Shown piece after piece: positions 8,841 through 17,564 of a stretch of 64,000 nt of DNA. The stretch is from Paraglaciecola polaris LMG 21857 (GTDB taxonomy: Bacteria > Pseudomonadota > Gammaproteobacteria > Enterobacterales > Alteromonadaceae), in contig NZ_BAER01000044.1 in the NCBI RefSeq assembly GCF_000315055.1, forward strand, positions 124,001-188,000. The letters are read 5' to 3'. Made by a program: the position numbers and the translations under genes. The notes under the pieces are model-generated. The model worked only from the letters and a program-made list of their open reading frames with translations, was not told the DNA's origin and made no database searches. Numbering within the stretch: position 1 is the stretch's first letter; every line of letters begins with the position of its first letter.

Positions 8841-9455
8841 ATGAGTAACGAAGATCAAGCTCAAAAAGATGAGGCCCAGCCAATTAATGAAGAAGCCATC
8901 CACGCTGACGCTGAACAAGTTGAAGCTTTAGTGGAAGAATTAAGTGTTGAACAAACACGCATTCTTGAGCTTGAAGCGGCCTTAGCAGCATCGGAAGCTA
9001 CATTAGCGGCACAGAAAGACTCTGTTATGCGCGCCATAGCTGAGGCAGACAATGTCCGTAAGCGTGCTGAAGGCGAAGTCGATAAAGCGCGAAAGTTTGC
9101 CCTTGAAAAATTTGCTTCTGAGTTATTACCCGTTGCGGATAACCTTGAGCGAGCGCTGCAAGTAGCTGATAAAGAAAATGAAACACTTAAACCGGTGGTT
9201 GAAGGTGTGGAAATCACCCTTAAATCATTTGTTAGCAGCATTGAAAAATTCGGAATGAAAGTCATCGACCCACAGGGCGAGTCTTTTAATCCTGAACAGC
9301 ATCAGGCTATGTCGATGCAAGAAAACGCAGAATTGCCAGCCAATACGGTTATGGCAGTGATGCAAAAAGGTTACGAGTTAAACGGGCGTTTATTACGTCC
9401 CGCTATGGTCATGGTTTCACGCGCCCCTGAAGGCGGTGTGGATACACAAGCTTAA
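8841..9455 (+). CDS. grpE: GrpE nucleotide exchange factor
   Basis: 204-residue cytoplasmic co-chaperone that drives ADP release from DnaK. It has an acidic N-terminal extension, then a long coiled-coil helix (about 35-90). The beta-domain carries typical GrpE signatures ([58 protein letters not shown]). Length matches the family. The start has a Shine-Dalgarno in AACGGAGTAAAGA. It stands directly upstream of dnaK in the same direction, under its own RpoH promoter, as expected for heat induction. Confidence 0.97.
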   Translation: MSNEDQAQKDEAQPINEEAIHADAEQVEALVEELSVEQTRILELEAALAASEATLAAQKDSVMRAIAEADNVRKRAEGEVDKARKFALEKFASELLPVADNLERALQVADKENETLKPVVEGVEITLKSFVSSIEKFGMKVIDPQGESFNPEQHQAMSMQENAELPANTVMAVMQKGYELNGRLLRPAMVMVSRAPEGGVDTQA

Positions 9456-9488
9456 TTCGTAAGCAAATATGAAAATAATTCACAAAAA

Positions 9489-9537
9489 TGGGGTGTTTTT
9501 TCAGTTAGCTAATTGAAAAAAAATTAAATAACCCCAC
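9489..9537 (+). promoter_or_regulatory. Sigma-32-type promoter of dnaK embedded in a nested inverted repeat
   Basis: ATTGAAA (9512-9518), 13-base spacer, CCCCAC (9532-9537) resembles an RpoH promoter about 45 bases before dnaK. The -35 and -10 elements coincide with the right arms of two nested inverted repeats: TTTTTTCA/TGAAAAAA (9495-9502 and about 9513-9520) and an outer TGGGGT/ACCCCA (9489-9494 and about 9531-9536). The same DNA could form a hairpin in readthrough RNA from grpE. Confidence 0.65.
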
Positions 9538-9581
9538 AAAGTGTACAGGCTTTAATTGAACAAATTTTTGGAGAAAAACTA

Positions 9582-11501
9582 ATGGGTAGAATCATTGGAA
9601 TCGACTTAGGTACAACAAACTCATGTGTTGCAGTACTTGACGGTGATAAAGCAAAAGTAATTGAAAACGCAGAAGGGGATCGTACAACTCCCTCGATTAT
9701 CGCATACACCCAAGACGGTGAAACGTTAGTTGGTCAACCAGCAAAACGTCAAGCGATAACCAATCCTCAAAATACCGTATTCGCTATCAAGCGTTTAATC
9801 GGCCGTCGCTTTGAAGATAAAGAAGTTCAGCGTGATATTGACATCATGCCGTTCAAAATTATCAAAGCGGATAACGGTGATGCGTGGGTTGAAGCGAAAG
9901 ATCAGAAATTAGCGCCACCGCAAATTTCTGCTGAAATTTTGAAAAAAATGAAAAAAACCGCCGAAGATTATCTTGGCGAAGAAGTAACAGCTGCGGTTAT
10001 TACCGTACCTGCATACTTTAACGATTCACAACGTCAAGCGACTAAAGATGCTGGTCGTATCGCGGGTCTTGAAGTTAAACGTATTATCAATGAGCCAACT
10101 GCCGCAGCACTTGCATACGGCATGGACAAGAAAAAAGGCGACAGCGTTGTAGCGGTTTACGATTTAGGTGGTGGTACGTTCGATATCTCTATCATTGAAA
10201 TCGACGAAGCTGACGGCGAGCATACATTCGAAGTATTGGCGACCAATGGTGATACTCACCTAGGTGGTGAAGATTTTGATAACCAAGTTATTAACTATTT
10301 GGTTGAAGAGTTTAAGAAAGACTCAGGCATGGATTTACGTAAAGATCCTCTTGCGATGCAGCGTCTTAAAGAAGCCGGTGAGAAAGCAAAAATCGAATTG
10401 TCTTCTGCACAACAAACTGAAGTTAATTTACCGTACATCACGGCTGATGCGTCAGGTCCTAAGCACTTAACCATCAAGCTTACTCGTGCAAAACTTGAGT
10501 CACTTGTTGAAAAAATGGTTAAAGCAACATTAGGGCCATTAAAACAAGCACTCGCGGATGCTGACTTATCAGTAGGTGACATCAACGATATCATTCTTGT
10601 TGGTGGTCAAACACGTATGCCATTGGTACAAAAATACGTAACGGAATTCTTCGGTAAAGAGCCAAGAAAAGACGTTAACCCTGATGAAGCTGTCGCTGTA
10701 GGTGCTGCAATTCAAGGTGGAGTATTGTCAGGTGATGTGAAAGACGTATTGCTGCTTGACGTAACTCCTTTGTCTCTTGGTATCGAAACAATGGGCGGCG
10801 TAATGACGGCCTTGATCGAGAAAAACACAACGGTACCTACCAAAAAGTCACAAACCTTCTCTACTGCTGAAGATAATCAAGCAGCGGTTACGGTACATGT
10901 ACTGCAAGGTGAGCGTAAGCAAGCTGCAGGTAACAAATCACTTGGTCAATTCAACCTTGAAGGTATTCGTCCTGCACAGCGCGGCGCACCACAAATTGAA
11001 GTGACTTTCGACATCGATGCGGATGGTATTTTGCACGTATCTGCTAAAGATAAAGATACGGATAAAGAGCAGAAAATCACCATTAAAGCTTCTTCTGGCT
11101 TGAGTGATGACGAAGTTGAAAAAATGGTACAAGACGCTGAAGCGAACAAAGAAGAAGATAAAAAGTTCGAAGAAATGGTTCAGGCTCGCAACCAAGCTGA
11201 CGGCCTAATTCACGGTACACGTAAGCAAGTGGAAGAAGCCGGTGACGCCTTGTCAGACGAAGATAAAGCTGAGATCGAAGCGGCAGTTGTTGCACTTGAA
11301 GAAGCCGTTAAGTCTGGCGATAAAGAAGCAATGGAAGCGAAAACCCAAGAGCTAATTCAAGCATCAGCGAAATTAATGGAAGTGGCTCAAGCACAGCAAG
11401 CTGCTGGCGCTGCGGAAGGACAAGACAGCGAAGCATCTGCTAAGCAAGATGATGACGTTGTTGATGCCGAGTTTGAAGAAGTAAAAGACGACAAAAAGTA
11501 A
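9582..11501 (+). CDS. dnaK: Molecular chaperone DnaK (Hsp70)
   Basis: 639-residue Hsp70, very close to the usual length. The ATPase domain (1 to about 385) begins [17 protein letters not shown] and contains the signatures [11 protein letters not shown] and [13 protein letters not shown]. The substrate-binding beta-domain has [17 protein letters not shown]. The C-terminal helical lid ends in an acidic tail ([17 protein letters not shown]), as in proteobacterial DnaK. It works with GrpE (upstream) and DnaJ (downstream) in protein folding and control of sigma-32. SD GGAG precedes the ATG. Confidence 0.98.
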   Translation: MGRIIGIDLGTTNSCVAVLDGDKAKVIENAEGDRTTPSIIAYTQDGETLVGQPAKRQAITNPQNTVFAIKRLIGRRFEDKEVQRDIDIMPFKIIKADNGDAWVEAKDQKLAPPQISAEILKKMKKTAEDYLGEEVTAAVITVPAYFNDSQRQATKDAGRIAGLEVKRIINEPTAAALAYGMDKKKGDSVVAVYDLGGGTFDISIIEIDEADGEHTFEVLATNGDTHLGGEDFDNQVINYLVEEFKKDSGMDLRKDPLAMQRLKEAGEKAKIELSSAQQTEVNLPYITADASGPKHLTIKLTRAKLESLVEKMVKATLGPLKQALADADLSVGDINDIILVGGQTRMPLVQKYVTEFFGKEPRKDVNPDEAVAVGAAIQGGVLSGDVKDVLLLDVTPLSLGIETMGGVMTALIEKNTTVPTKKSQTFSTAEDNQAAVTVHVLQGERKQAAGNKSLGQFNLEGIRPAQRGAPQIEVTFDIDADGILHVSAKDKDTDKEQKITIKASSGLSDDEVEKMVQDAEANKEEDKKFEEMVQARNQADGLIHGTRKQVEEAGDALSDEDKAEIEAAVVALEEAVKSGDKEAMEAKTQELIQASAKLMEVAQAQQAAGAAEGQDSEASAKQDDDVVDAEFEEVKDDKK

Positions 11502-11519
11502 TTTTTGTTGACTACATCA

Positions 11520-11556
11520 GCCCGAACGTCGTGATGACGCAAGGGCAAGCTCGGGC
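11520..11556 (+). repeat. Structured dnaK-dnaJ intergenic region, first hairpin
   Basis: Outer arms GCCCGA (11520-11525) and TCGGGC (11551-11556) enclose a smaller hairpin CGTC-GTGAT-GACG (11527-11539). It follows the dnaK stop by about 20 bases without a T-run. It may be an RNA stability or processing element that sets the DnaK:DnaJ ratio; this is inference. Confidence 0.45.
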
Positions 11557-11666
11557 GCATGGATCTATTTCATAGCGCCCGCGTTTGTTTCAAAACCCGG
11601 TGTGTCGTTGGCATTGATGACCATGACGCGAAACCAGGTGGCGAGATTGTAATAGAAGAATAGGTA

Positions 11667-11681
11667 GTCAGTGTGACTGAC
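11667..11681 (+). repeat. Hairpin just upstream of dnaJ
   Basis: GTCAGT-GTG-ACTGAC is a perfect 6-bp stem with a 3-base loop about 25 bases before the dnaJ ATG. It could affect dnaJ translation initiation. The rest of 11557-11666 shows no gene. Confidence 0.4.
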
Positions 11682-11707
11682 GACAAATATCAGGATAAAC
11701 AAGCTAT

Positions 11708-12844
11708 ATGTCGAAGCGAGATTATTATGAAGTGCTAGGTGTCGATAAGTCGGCTGCTGAGCGCGATATAAAAAAGGCTTACAAGCGCCTTGCTATGAAA
11801 TACCACCCGGATAGAACTCAGGGTGACAAAGCTATGGAAGAGAAATTCAAAGAGGTGCAAGAAGCCTATGAAATTCTAACCGACTCGCAAAAACGTGCCG
11901 CATATGATCAATATGGTCATGCTGGCGTTGATCCGAATCGAGGACATGGCGGCGGTCAAGGAGCAGGTGATTTTGGCGACATTTTCGGCGATGTATTTGG
12001 CGATATTTTTGGCGGTGGCCGTGGCGGCCGTCAATCACGTGCGAGTCGTGGTTCAGACTTACGCTACAACCTTGAGTTAAGTCTTGAGGAAGCGGTACGT
12101 GGTAAGAGTGTTGAAATTCGTGTGCCGACATTAGCAGAGTGTGAACCCTGTGACGGCACAGGCGCGAAAAAAGGCTCCAGTGCGAAGACATGTACTACCT
12201 GTCATGGGCAAGGGCAAGTTCAGATGCGTCAGGGCTTTTTTGCCGTGCAGCAAGCGTGTCCAACCTGTTCAGGTAAAGGTAAAATCATTTCTGACCCATG
12301 TCGTGAATGTCATGGCCAAGGTCGTGTTGAAAAAACCAAGACCTTGTCTGTCAAAGTACCCGCGGGTGTGGACACCGGCGACCGTATTCGCCTGTCAAAC
12401 GAAGGTGAGGCGGGAGAAAATGGTGCTCCAGCAGGGGATTTATACGTACAAGTTCATGTTAAGCAACATAAAATATTTGAGCGTGATGGCAACAACCTAT
12501 ACTGCGAAGTGCCTTTAAGTTTTACTCGCGCAGCCATAGGCGGTGAAATTGAAGTGCCTACCCTAGAAGGTAAGGTCAAGCTCAAAGTGACCCCTGAGAC
12601 ACAAACGGGTAAAATGTTCCGCTTACGTAACAAAGGCGTTAAATCTGTGCGCAGTGGTAGCGTAGGTGACTTAATCTGCAAAGTGGTTATTGAAACCCCG
12701 GTGAATTTAAACAACCGTCAGAAAGAGTTACTCGAAGAGCTTGAAGAGTCCATGGGCAAAGGTAAAGACACAGCGAAAAATCGCCCTAAAGAGAGCGGCT
12801 TTTTCGATGGTGTTAAAAAATTCTTTGAAGACCTGACGAATTAA
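11708..12844 (+). CDS. dnaJ: Chaperone protein DnaJ (Hsp40)
   Basis: 378-residue co-chaperone that stimulates DnaK ATPase and delivers substrates. It has an N-terminal J-domain with the HPD motif (YHPDRTQ), then a Gly/Phe-rich linker (about 70-115). The zinc-binding region has four CxxCxGxG repeats ([32 protein letters not shown]). A C-terminal substrate-binding region with normal DnaJ signatures completes the protein. It is the third gene of the grpE-dnaK-dnaJ cluster and is followed by a strong terminator. Confidence 0.98.
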   Translation: MSKRDYYEVLGVDKSAAERDIKKAYKRLAMKYHPDRTQGDKAMEEKFKEVQEAYEILTDSQKRAAYDQYGHAGVDPNRGHGGGQGAGDFGDIFGDVFGDIFGGGRGGRQSRASRGSDLRYNLELSLEEAVRGKSVEIRVPTLAECEPCDGTGAKKGSSAKTCTTCHGQGQVQMRQGFFAVQQACPTCSGKGKIISDPCRECHGQGRVEKTKTLSVKVPAGVDTGDRIRLSNEGEAGENGAPAGDLYVQVHVKQHKIFERDGNNLYCEVPLSFTRAAIGGEIEVPTLEGKVKLKVTPETQTGKMFRLRNKGVKSVRSGSVGDLICKVVIETPVNLNNRQKELLEELEESMGKGKDTAKNRPKESGFFDGVKKFFEDLTN

Positions 12845-12862
12845 ATTGTAAGTATGTTATTC

Positions 12863-12889
12863 AAAGCCGCTTAATAGCGGCTTTTTTTT
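12863..12889 (+). terminator. Rho-independent terminator after dnaJ
   Basis: Stem AGCCGCT (12865-12871), loop TAAT, stem AGCGGCT (12876-12882) with flanking A/T pairs and a T-run to 12889. It closes the heat-shock cluster. Confidence 0.9.
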
Positions 12890-13174
12890 GTTTAACTTGT
12901 TGCGTTCACTGAGTGTTTAGTTGGTTATATTGTGTAAATTCACGTGTAATTTATAACCTAATTTGCTAGCCTGTTGGCGCTGCCTTTGTTGCATTAACGT
13001 TAAATATTTCAAAGACCTATGTTATCCATTTGAGTCTATTGTTAAGAGGCGTTAGGCGCCTAGTGTGGGCGATACCATTCAGGCAGGCTTATGACGAACA
13101 TTGTTATCTTTTATGACGACATTGTTCACCAAAAACCACGTTTTAAACTTAGACACCGATAATCGCGAGGGACT
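12890..13174 (+). other. Gene-free region upstream of cytochrome c' gene
   Basis: No convincing ORF. It contains a weak hairpin AGGCG-TTAGG-CGCCT (13047-13061). The bases just before the ATG at 13175 include a usable Shine-Dalgarno (GCGAGGGACT). Promoter position was not determined. Confidence 0.4.
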
Positions 13175-13642
13175 ATGAACAAATTATTAGTAAGTGCTTT
13201 GGCTAGCACTATTTTACTTACTGGTGGCGTTACCGCTCAGGAAGCTAACTCAGAGAAACAAGCTAAGAGTGCGATACAATTTAGGCAGGCTTTGTTGCAA
13301 CTAGTACGCAGCAACGTAGGTGCACTAGGGGCGATGGCGAAAGGCGCGATTCCTATGGACACGCAAACGATTGAAACCAATGCGACACGTATCGAGCAAC
13401 TGTCCTTAATGATGGATGATTACTTCGCGTTAGATACAAGAGCATTTGATGTGGATACAGCCGCGTTACCAAAAATTTGGCAAAATCGTGCTGATTTTGC
13501 CACTAAAATTGATGCATTGACTGAAGCGTCACAAGGATTAAAGGCTGTGGCCATGAACGGTGACGAAAGTGCCTACAAAGCAGCTATCGGTGGTGTTTTA
13601 CGTTCATGCAAAGGCTGCCATGACAGCTACAAAGCTGAGTAA
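13175..13642 (+). CDS. Class II cytochrome c (cytochrome c'), periplasmic
   Basis: 155-residue precursor with a signal peptide (MNKLLVSALASTILLTGGVTA, cleavage before QE). The mature part is predicted to be a four-helix bundle, and the heme-attachment motif C145-K-G-C148-H149 lies at the extreme C-terminus, the hallmark of cytochrome c'. Family members bind NO or act in periplasmic electron transfer; the role here is not visible. It is a single gene with its own terminator. Confidence 0.88.
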   Translation: MNKLLVSALASTILLTGGVTAQEANSEKQAKSAIQFRQALLQLVRSNVGALGAMAKGAIPMDTQTIETNATRIEQLSLMMDDYFALDTRAFDVDTAALPKIWQNRADFATKIDALTEASQGLKAVAMNGDESAYKAAIGGVLRSCKGCHDSYKAE

Positions 13643-13661
13643 TTCATAGATGTTTTTAAAT

Positions 13662-13682
13662 AAGGCGCTTAGGCGCCTTTTT
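13662..13682 (+). terminator. Rho-independent terminator after cytochrome c' gene
   Basis: AAGGCGC (13662-13668), loop TTAG, GCGCCTT (13673-13679) and T residues to 13682. Confidence 0.85.
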
Positions 13683-13897
13683 AATGCGTAACAGACGTCT
13701 CTGTATAGCAACAGATCCCTTGGATTTAATAATCGTGTTTAGGGATGATTCGTACTTAAAGTAGTCAAATTGGTTAAATTTCCTGTTAATCGTAAAAATA
13801 TCGGTAATTTTCTTTATATTTGAACTTGATCCAGTTAACTTGAGCGCCATATTCAGCCCTAGCTATCCATTTAACTCGATATATTGGTATTTATAAC

Positions 13898-14362
13898 GTG
13901 ACGTTAAGTAAAACTGACTTATACAAAGAAGTTGCCCAACAAGCACAGGCCTTAATGGCCGGTGAAAAAGATCTGATCGCAAATTTAGCTAACGTGAGTG
14001 CACTTTTATATATGCGCTTACCTACATTAAATTGGGCGGGTTTCTATTTGTTGAAAGAGCAAGAATTGGTGTTAGGGCCGTTCCAAGGCAAGCCTGCCTG
14101 TATTCGAATTCCTTTAGGACGCGGCGTATGTGGCACCGCGGCTGAAACCGGACTCGCTCAATGTATTTATGATGTACATGAGTTTGCTGGTCACATTGCG
14201 TGTGATGCTGAGTCGAATTCTGAAGCCGTATTACCCGTTTTTAAAAACGGAAAATTACTCGGCGTGATGGATCTTGATAGCCCCCATACGGGAAGGTTTG
14301 ATCAAGAAGATATGACCGGCCTACAAAACTTGGTCAATATATTGCAGGATGCAATTGCATGA
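13898..14362 (+). CDS. msrC: Free methionine-(R)-sulfoxide reductase (GAF domain)
   Basis: 154-residue cytosolic enzyme that reduces free L-methionine-(R)-sulfoxide. It is a single GAF domain. C68, C78 and C102 have the same 10- and 24-residue spacing as the catalytic cysteines of the E. coli fRMsr (YebR/MsrC), in the motifs GKPACIRIPLGRGVCGTAA and HIACDAESNSE. The start is GTG at 13898 with no strong Shine-Dalgarno, but it gives the family's length. The stop overlaps the ATG of the next gene (ATGA), indicating translational coupling. Confidence 0.92.
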   Translation: MTLSKTDLYKEVAQQAQALMAGEKDLIANLANVSALLYMRLPTLNWAGFYLLKEQELVLGPFQGKPACIRIPLGRGVCGTAAETGLAQCIYDVHEFAGHIACDAESNSEAVLPVFKNGKLLGVMDLDSPHTGRFDQEDMTGLQNLVNILQDAIA

Positions 14363-14646
14363 AAAGTTCGATAGATATTCATGTGACACTCGCTACCCTA
14401 GACGATATGGAGTTTTGGGAGGATAATGCCGAAGAAGCGATGGATCGCTTTAATGCTCTGTTGCATATGTTGTATGACAGAGCAGATGAAGATATTGACA
14501 CCGTCAGTTTAGAAAATATGATCCAATATATATGGGAAAACTGGCGTAACGATAGTCATTTACTTGACATAGACGATGATGATTTATTCGACTGGGTTGA
14601 CCAACTATTGTCAACTTGGGATGATGAACGTCAAGAACCCCGCTAA
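14359..14646 (+). CDS. Small, strongly acidic protein of unknown function
   Basis: 95 residues, starting 4 bases inside the end of the msrC gene and ending 23 bases before proQ, so almost certainly a real co-transcribed gene. It is very acidic (runs such as DIDDDDLFDWVD) and Trp-rich, predicted mostly helical, with no signal peptide or membrane segment. I do not recognise a family. Position between msrC and proQ-prc suggests a conserved Alteromonadales operon member, but no function can be given. Confidence 0.75.
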   Translation: MKSSIDIHVTLATLDDMEFWEDNAEEAMDRFNALLHMLYDRADEDIDTVSLENMIQYIWENWRNDSHLLDIDDDDLFDWVDQLLSTWDDERQEPR

Positions 14647-14669
14647 CTAAACACTAACTAGAATATTTA

Positions 14670-15323
14670 ATGGATAATCCTCAAAAGTTTTCAAACAGTA
14701 AAGAAGTCATCAATTTTTTAAGCGAATCATTTCCAGCATGCTTTAGCGTGACCGGTGATGCAAAACCATTAAAAATTGGAATTTTCCAAGATTTAGCTGA
14801 ACGCTTAAAAGAAGAAGAGCGTGTCAGTAAAACTTTATTACGTTCATCTCTTAGACACTATACAAATAGCTGGCGTTATTTGCATAGCGTGAAAGAGGGC
14901 GCGTTCAGAGTCGATTTGGATGGGAAGGACGATGCACCTATCGAAAAAGAACACGCTGATCATGCTCAAACTCAACTAGAAGAGAGCAAGGCTAAAGTGG
15001 CAGAAAAGCGCAAAGCGCAGAATGCCGCCGCCAAGCCAAGCGCAAAGAAAAGTTACAAATCTAAGTCGGTGCCTGCATTTAAATCCTCGCCCAAGGGAAC
15101 TAATCAGGATAATGTGAAGCCAAAAGCTAAGTTGCCACCACCTGAAAAACTCTCAGCTGAGCAAATTGTTGCGGGTACTTCAGTTACCGTCAAAATAGGT
15201 AAGTCACCTATGCCTGCTACAATTACTGATGTCAGCAAAGATGGCGTTCAAGTTCAACTTGATACAGGTATGGTGGTTAAGGTTCAAGTAGATAACTTGA
15301 GGTTGGCCCGTTCTAAGAGGTAG
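14670..15323 (+). CDS. proQ: RNA chaperone ProQ
   Basis: 217-residue FinO-family RNA-binding protein that binds many small RNAs and mRNA 3' ends. The FinO/ProQ domain covers about 5-115 (SKEVINFLSESFPACF, KPLKIGIFQDLAERL, LRSSLRHYTNSWRYL). A Lys/Ala-rich linker follows (about 115-165), then a C-terminal Tudor/KOW-like domain (about 165-217, GTSVTVKIGKSPMPATITDV). It stands 4 bases before prc, the same proQ-prc order as E. coli, so both probably share a transcript. Confidence 0.95.
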   Translation: MDNPQKFSNSKEVINFLSESFPACFSVTGDAKPLKIGIFQDLAERLKEEERVSKTLLRSSLRHYTNSWRYLHSVKEGAFRVDLDGKDDAPIEKEHADHAQTQLEESKAKVAEKRKAQNAAAKPSAKKSYKSKSVPAFKSSPKGTNQDNVKPKAKLPPPEKLSAEQIVAGTSVTVKIGKSPMPATITDVSKDGVQVQLDTGMVVKVQVDNLRLARSKR

Positions 15324-15327
15324 TTTA

Positions 15328-17367
15328 ATGATCAATTCAATTCGCGTTACCGCTGTTTCAGCCCTTTTTGCGTTCAGCACAGTAGCCCTTGCTGTTAACC
15401 ATGCAGAAAGCGTCGACGAAATTCCTGTTCTTAAACAGGAGTCGCAACATGCGGTGTCGGTGAAGCGCATTTCGTCTAATTTTTTACGTTCGCATTATAA
15501 GTCGATTACGTTAGATGATGCGTTATCAGAGAAAGTATACGATCGCTATATGCGTTCTCTGGATAGTAACCGAAACGTGTTTTTGGACGCTGATGTGCAA
15601 AAATTTAAAACTGAGCAAGATCATTTTGATGAAGCTATCGAAATGGGTGACTTAGATATTGCCTATCAGATTTTCCAGTTAAACATGCAACGTCGAATTG
15701 AACGATATGAATACGCTTTAACCTTATTGGATAAAGAGTTTGATTTTGAAAAAGCAGGTGACACCTTCACGTTCGATCGCGAAGATGCAGCTTGGCCTAA
15801 AAATACCGCTGAGCTCGATGAGCTATGGCGTCAACGCGTTAAATATGATGCGTTGAACCTAAAATTAGCCGATAAAGAATGGCCTAAAATACAAGAGTTA
15901 CTCACCAAGCGTTACGAACGCGCGATTAAGCGTTTAAAGCAAACAACCAGTGAAGACGTATTTCAAACATTGATGAACTCGTTTGCGCGCAGTATTGAAG
16001 CGCATACCAGTTATTTATCTCCGCGCAATGCCGAACGTTTCCAAATGGAAATGAACTTGTCGTTTGAAGGTATCGGTGCTGTTTTACTCAGTGAAGATGA
16101 TTTCACTACTATTCGCAGTGTGGTACCGGGCGGCCCAGCTGATCTTTCGAAAAAGATAAAACCAGAAGATAAAATTGTCGGCGTTGCCCAAGATGACGAT
16201 GATTTTGTTGACGTAATTGGTTGGCGTTTAGATGAAGTGGTTGAGCTTATTAAAGGTCCCAAGGGCAGTGTGGTGCGCTTACAGATTCAAAAAGGTGATT
16301 CTGAAAGTACCGTGCCTGAAGTGGTTAGTTTGACCCGAGACAAGATAAAGTTAGAAGACAGAGCGGCTAAATCTGAAGTGTACGTACCTGAGAGTGGTCC
16401 ACACCAAGGTGAAAAGCTTGGAGTGATTACCATTCCTTCGTTTTACAACAAGTTAAGTAATGATGTTCGTAAAGAATTAGAAAGCTTAAAAGAACAAAAA
16501 GTGGAAGGCGTCATTGTTGATTTACGTGGTAACGGCGGCGGTTCATTAACTGAAGCAACATTACTGTCTGGTTTGTTTATTGATAAAGGCCCAGTGGTTC
16601 AGATCCGTGATGGAGCAGGGCGTATCCGCGTAGAACAGGACGTGGATGGCGTAACTTATTACGACGGTCCCTTAACTGTGTTGGTTGACCGATACAGCGC
16701 TTCGGCCTCTGAAATTTTTGCCGCAGCGATGCAAGATTATAGTCGTGCATTGATCTTAGGTGAGCAAACGTTTGGCAAAGGCACTGTACAACAACATCGT
16801 GGTTTAGGTCGAATATACGATTTATATGAAAACCCATTGGGCAGTGTGCAGTTTACGATTGCTAAGTTCTATCGTATCGATGGTGGCAGTACCCAGCATC
16901 AAGGTGTGGTCCCAGATGTTTTATTTCCTTCAGCTATCGATCCTAAAGATTGGGGCGAAAGCCAAGAAGAAAATGCACTTCCGTGGGACAGCATAAAACG
17001 AGCGACGTATTCGACTTTCGGTGATACGTCACAAGCGGCAAAACAACTCAGCGAATTGCATGAGAAGCGGGTTAAATCGGACCCTGAGTTTGGCTATATT
17101 TTTGAAGATATCGCACAGTACAAGAGCAAGGAAAACGATAAAACGCTTTCGCTAGTGGAATCCGTGCGCATTAAAGAGCGTGAAGAACGTGACGCTAAAC
17201 GTTTGAAACGTGCCAATGAGCGTCTCGCTCGCCAAGGACTCGAGGCCGTCAAAAGTATTGATGACCTACCAGAAGATCAACCTGAAATTGATCCTTTTTT
17301 AGACGAGGCCGCGAATATAACCTACGATTTGTTAGGTACGGGTAAGTACGCAATTCACTCCAAATAA
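15328..17367 (+). CDS. prc: Tail-specific periplasmic protease Prc (S41)
   Basis: 679-residue carboxy-terminal processing protease that degrades or trims periplasmic proteins. Signal peptide at 1-22. An N-terminal helical region is followed by a PDZ domain (about 245-325, EGIGAVLLSEDDFTTIRSVVPGG). In the S41 catalytic region S459 (SASASEI) and K484 (FGKGTVQQ) form the Ser-Lys dyad with the same 25-residue spacing as E. coli Tsp. The long C-terminal tail is rich in charged helices. A strong terminator follows. Confidence 0.96.
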   Translation: MINSIRVTAVSALFAFSTVALAVNHAESVDEIPVLKQESQHAVSVKRISSNFLRSHYKSITLDDALSEKVYDRYMRSLDSNRNVFLDADVQKFKTEQDHFDEAIEMGDLDIAYQIFQLNMQRRIERYEYALTLLDKEFDFEKAGDTFTFDREDAAWPKNTAELDELWRQRVKYDALNLKLADKEWPKIQELLTKRYERAIKRLKQTTSEDVFQTLMNSFARSIEAHTSYLSPRNAERFQMEMNLSFEGIGAVLLSEDDFTTIRSVVPGGPADLSKKIKPEDKIVGVAQDDDDFVDVIGWRLDEVVELIKGPKGSVVRLQIQKGDSESTVPEVVSLTRDKIKLEDRAAKSEVYVPESGPHQGEKLGVITIPSFYNKLSNDVRKELESLKEQKVEGVIVDLRGNGGGSLTEATLLSGLFIDKGPVVQIRDGAGRIRVEQDVDGVTYYDGPLTVLVDRYSASASEIFAAAMQDYSRALILGEQTFGKGTVQQHRGLGRIYDLYENPLGSVQFTIAKFYRIDGGSTQHQGVVPDVLFPSAIDPKDWGESQEENALPWDSIKRATYSTFGDTSQAAKQLSELHEKRVKSDPEFGYIFEDIAQYKSKENDKTLSLVESVRIKEREERDAKRLKRANERLARQGLEAVKSIDDLPEDQPEIDPFLDEAANITYDLLGTGKYAIHSK

Positions 17368-17379
17368 CATTGATTACGC

Positions 17380-17412
17380 AAAAAAGGGCTGGATATAATC
17401 TAGCCCTTTTTT
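17380..17412 (+). terminator. Rho-independent terminator after prc
   Basis: AAAAAAGGGCT (17380-17390) pairs with AGCCCTTTTTT (17402-17412), with an inner GAT/ATC pairing in the loop. It ends the msrC-proQ-prc transcript and has A/T symmetry that could also work on the other strand. Confidence 0.88.
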
Positions 17413-17564
17413 GTTGATAAGACTTTTCTAATAGCGTGGTGCTGTTCAAACCGATAAACTAACTAAATATAAGATGCATCAACCTACTCAAAAAGGATTC
17501 TCAATTCTGAGAGTTGATGAAATAACAAACCTCATAAAAACTAAAATAAAGATAAAGGTGATTG

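Noticed and set aside
13656-13850. 64-codon minus-strand frame after cytochrome c'
   Set aside because: It overlaps the cytochrome c' terminator, has no ribosome site and no recognisable sequence.
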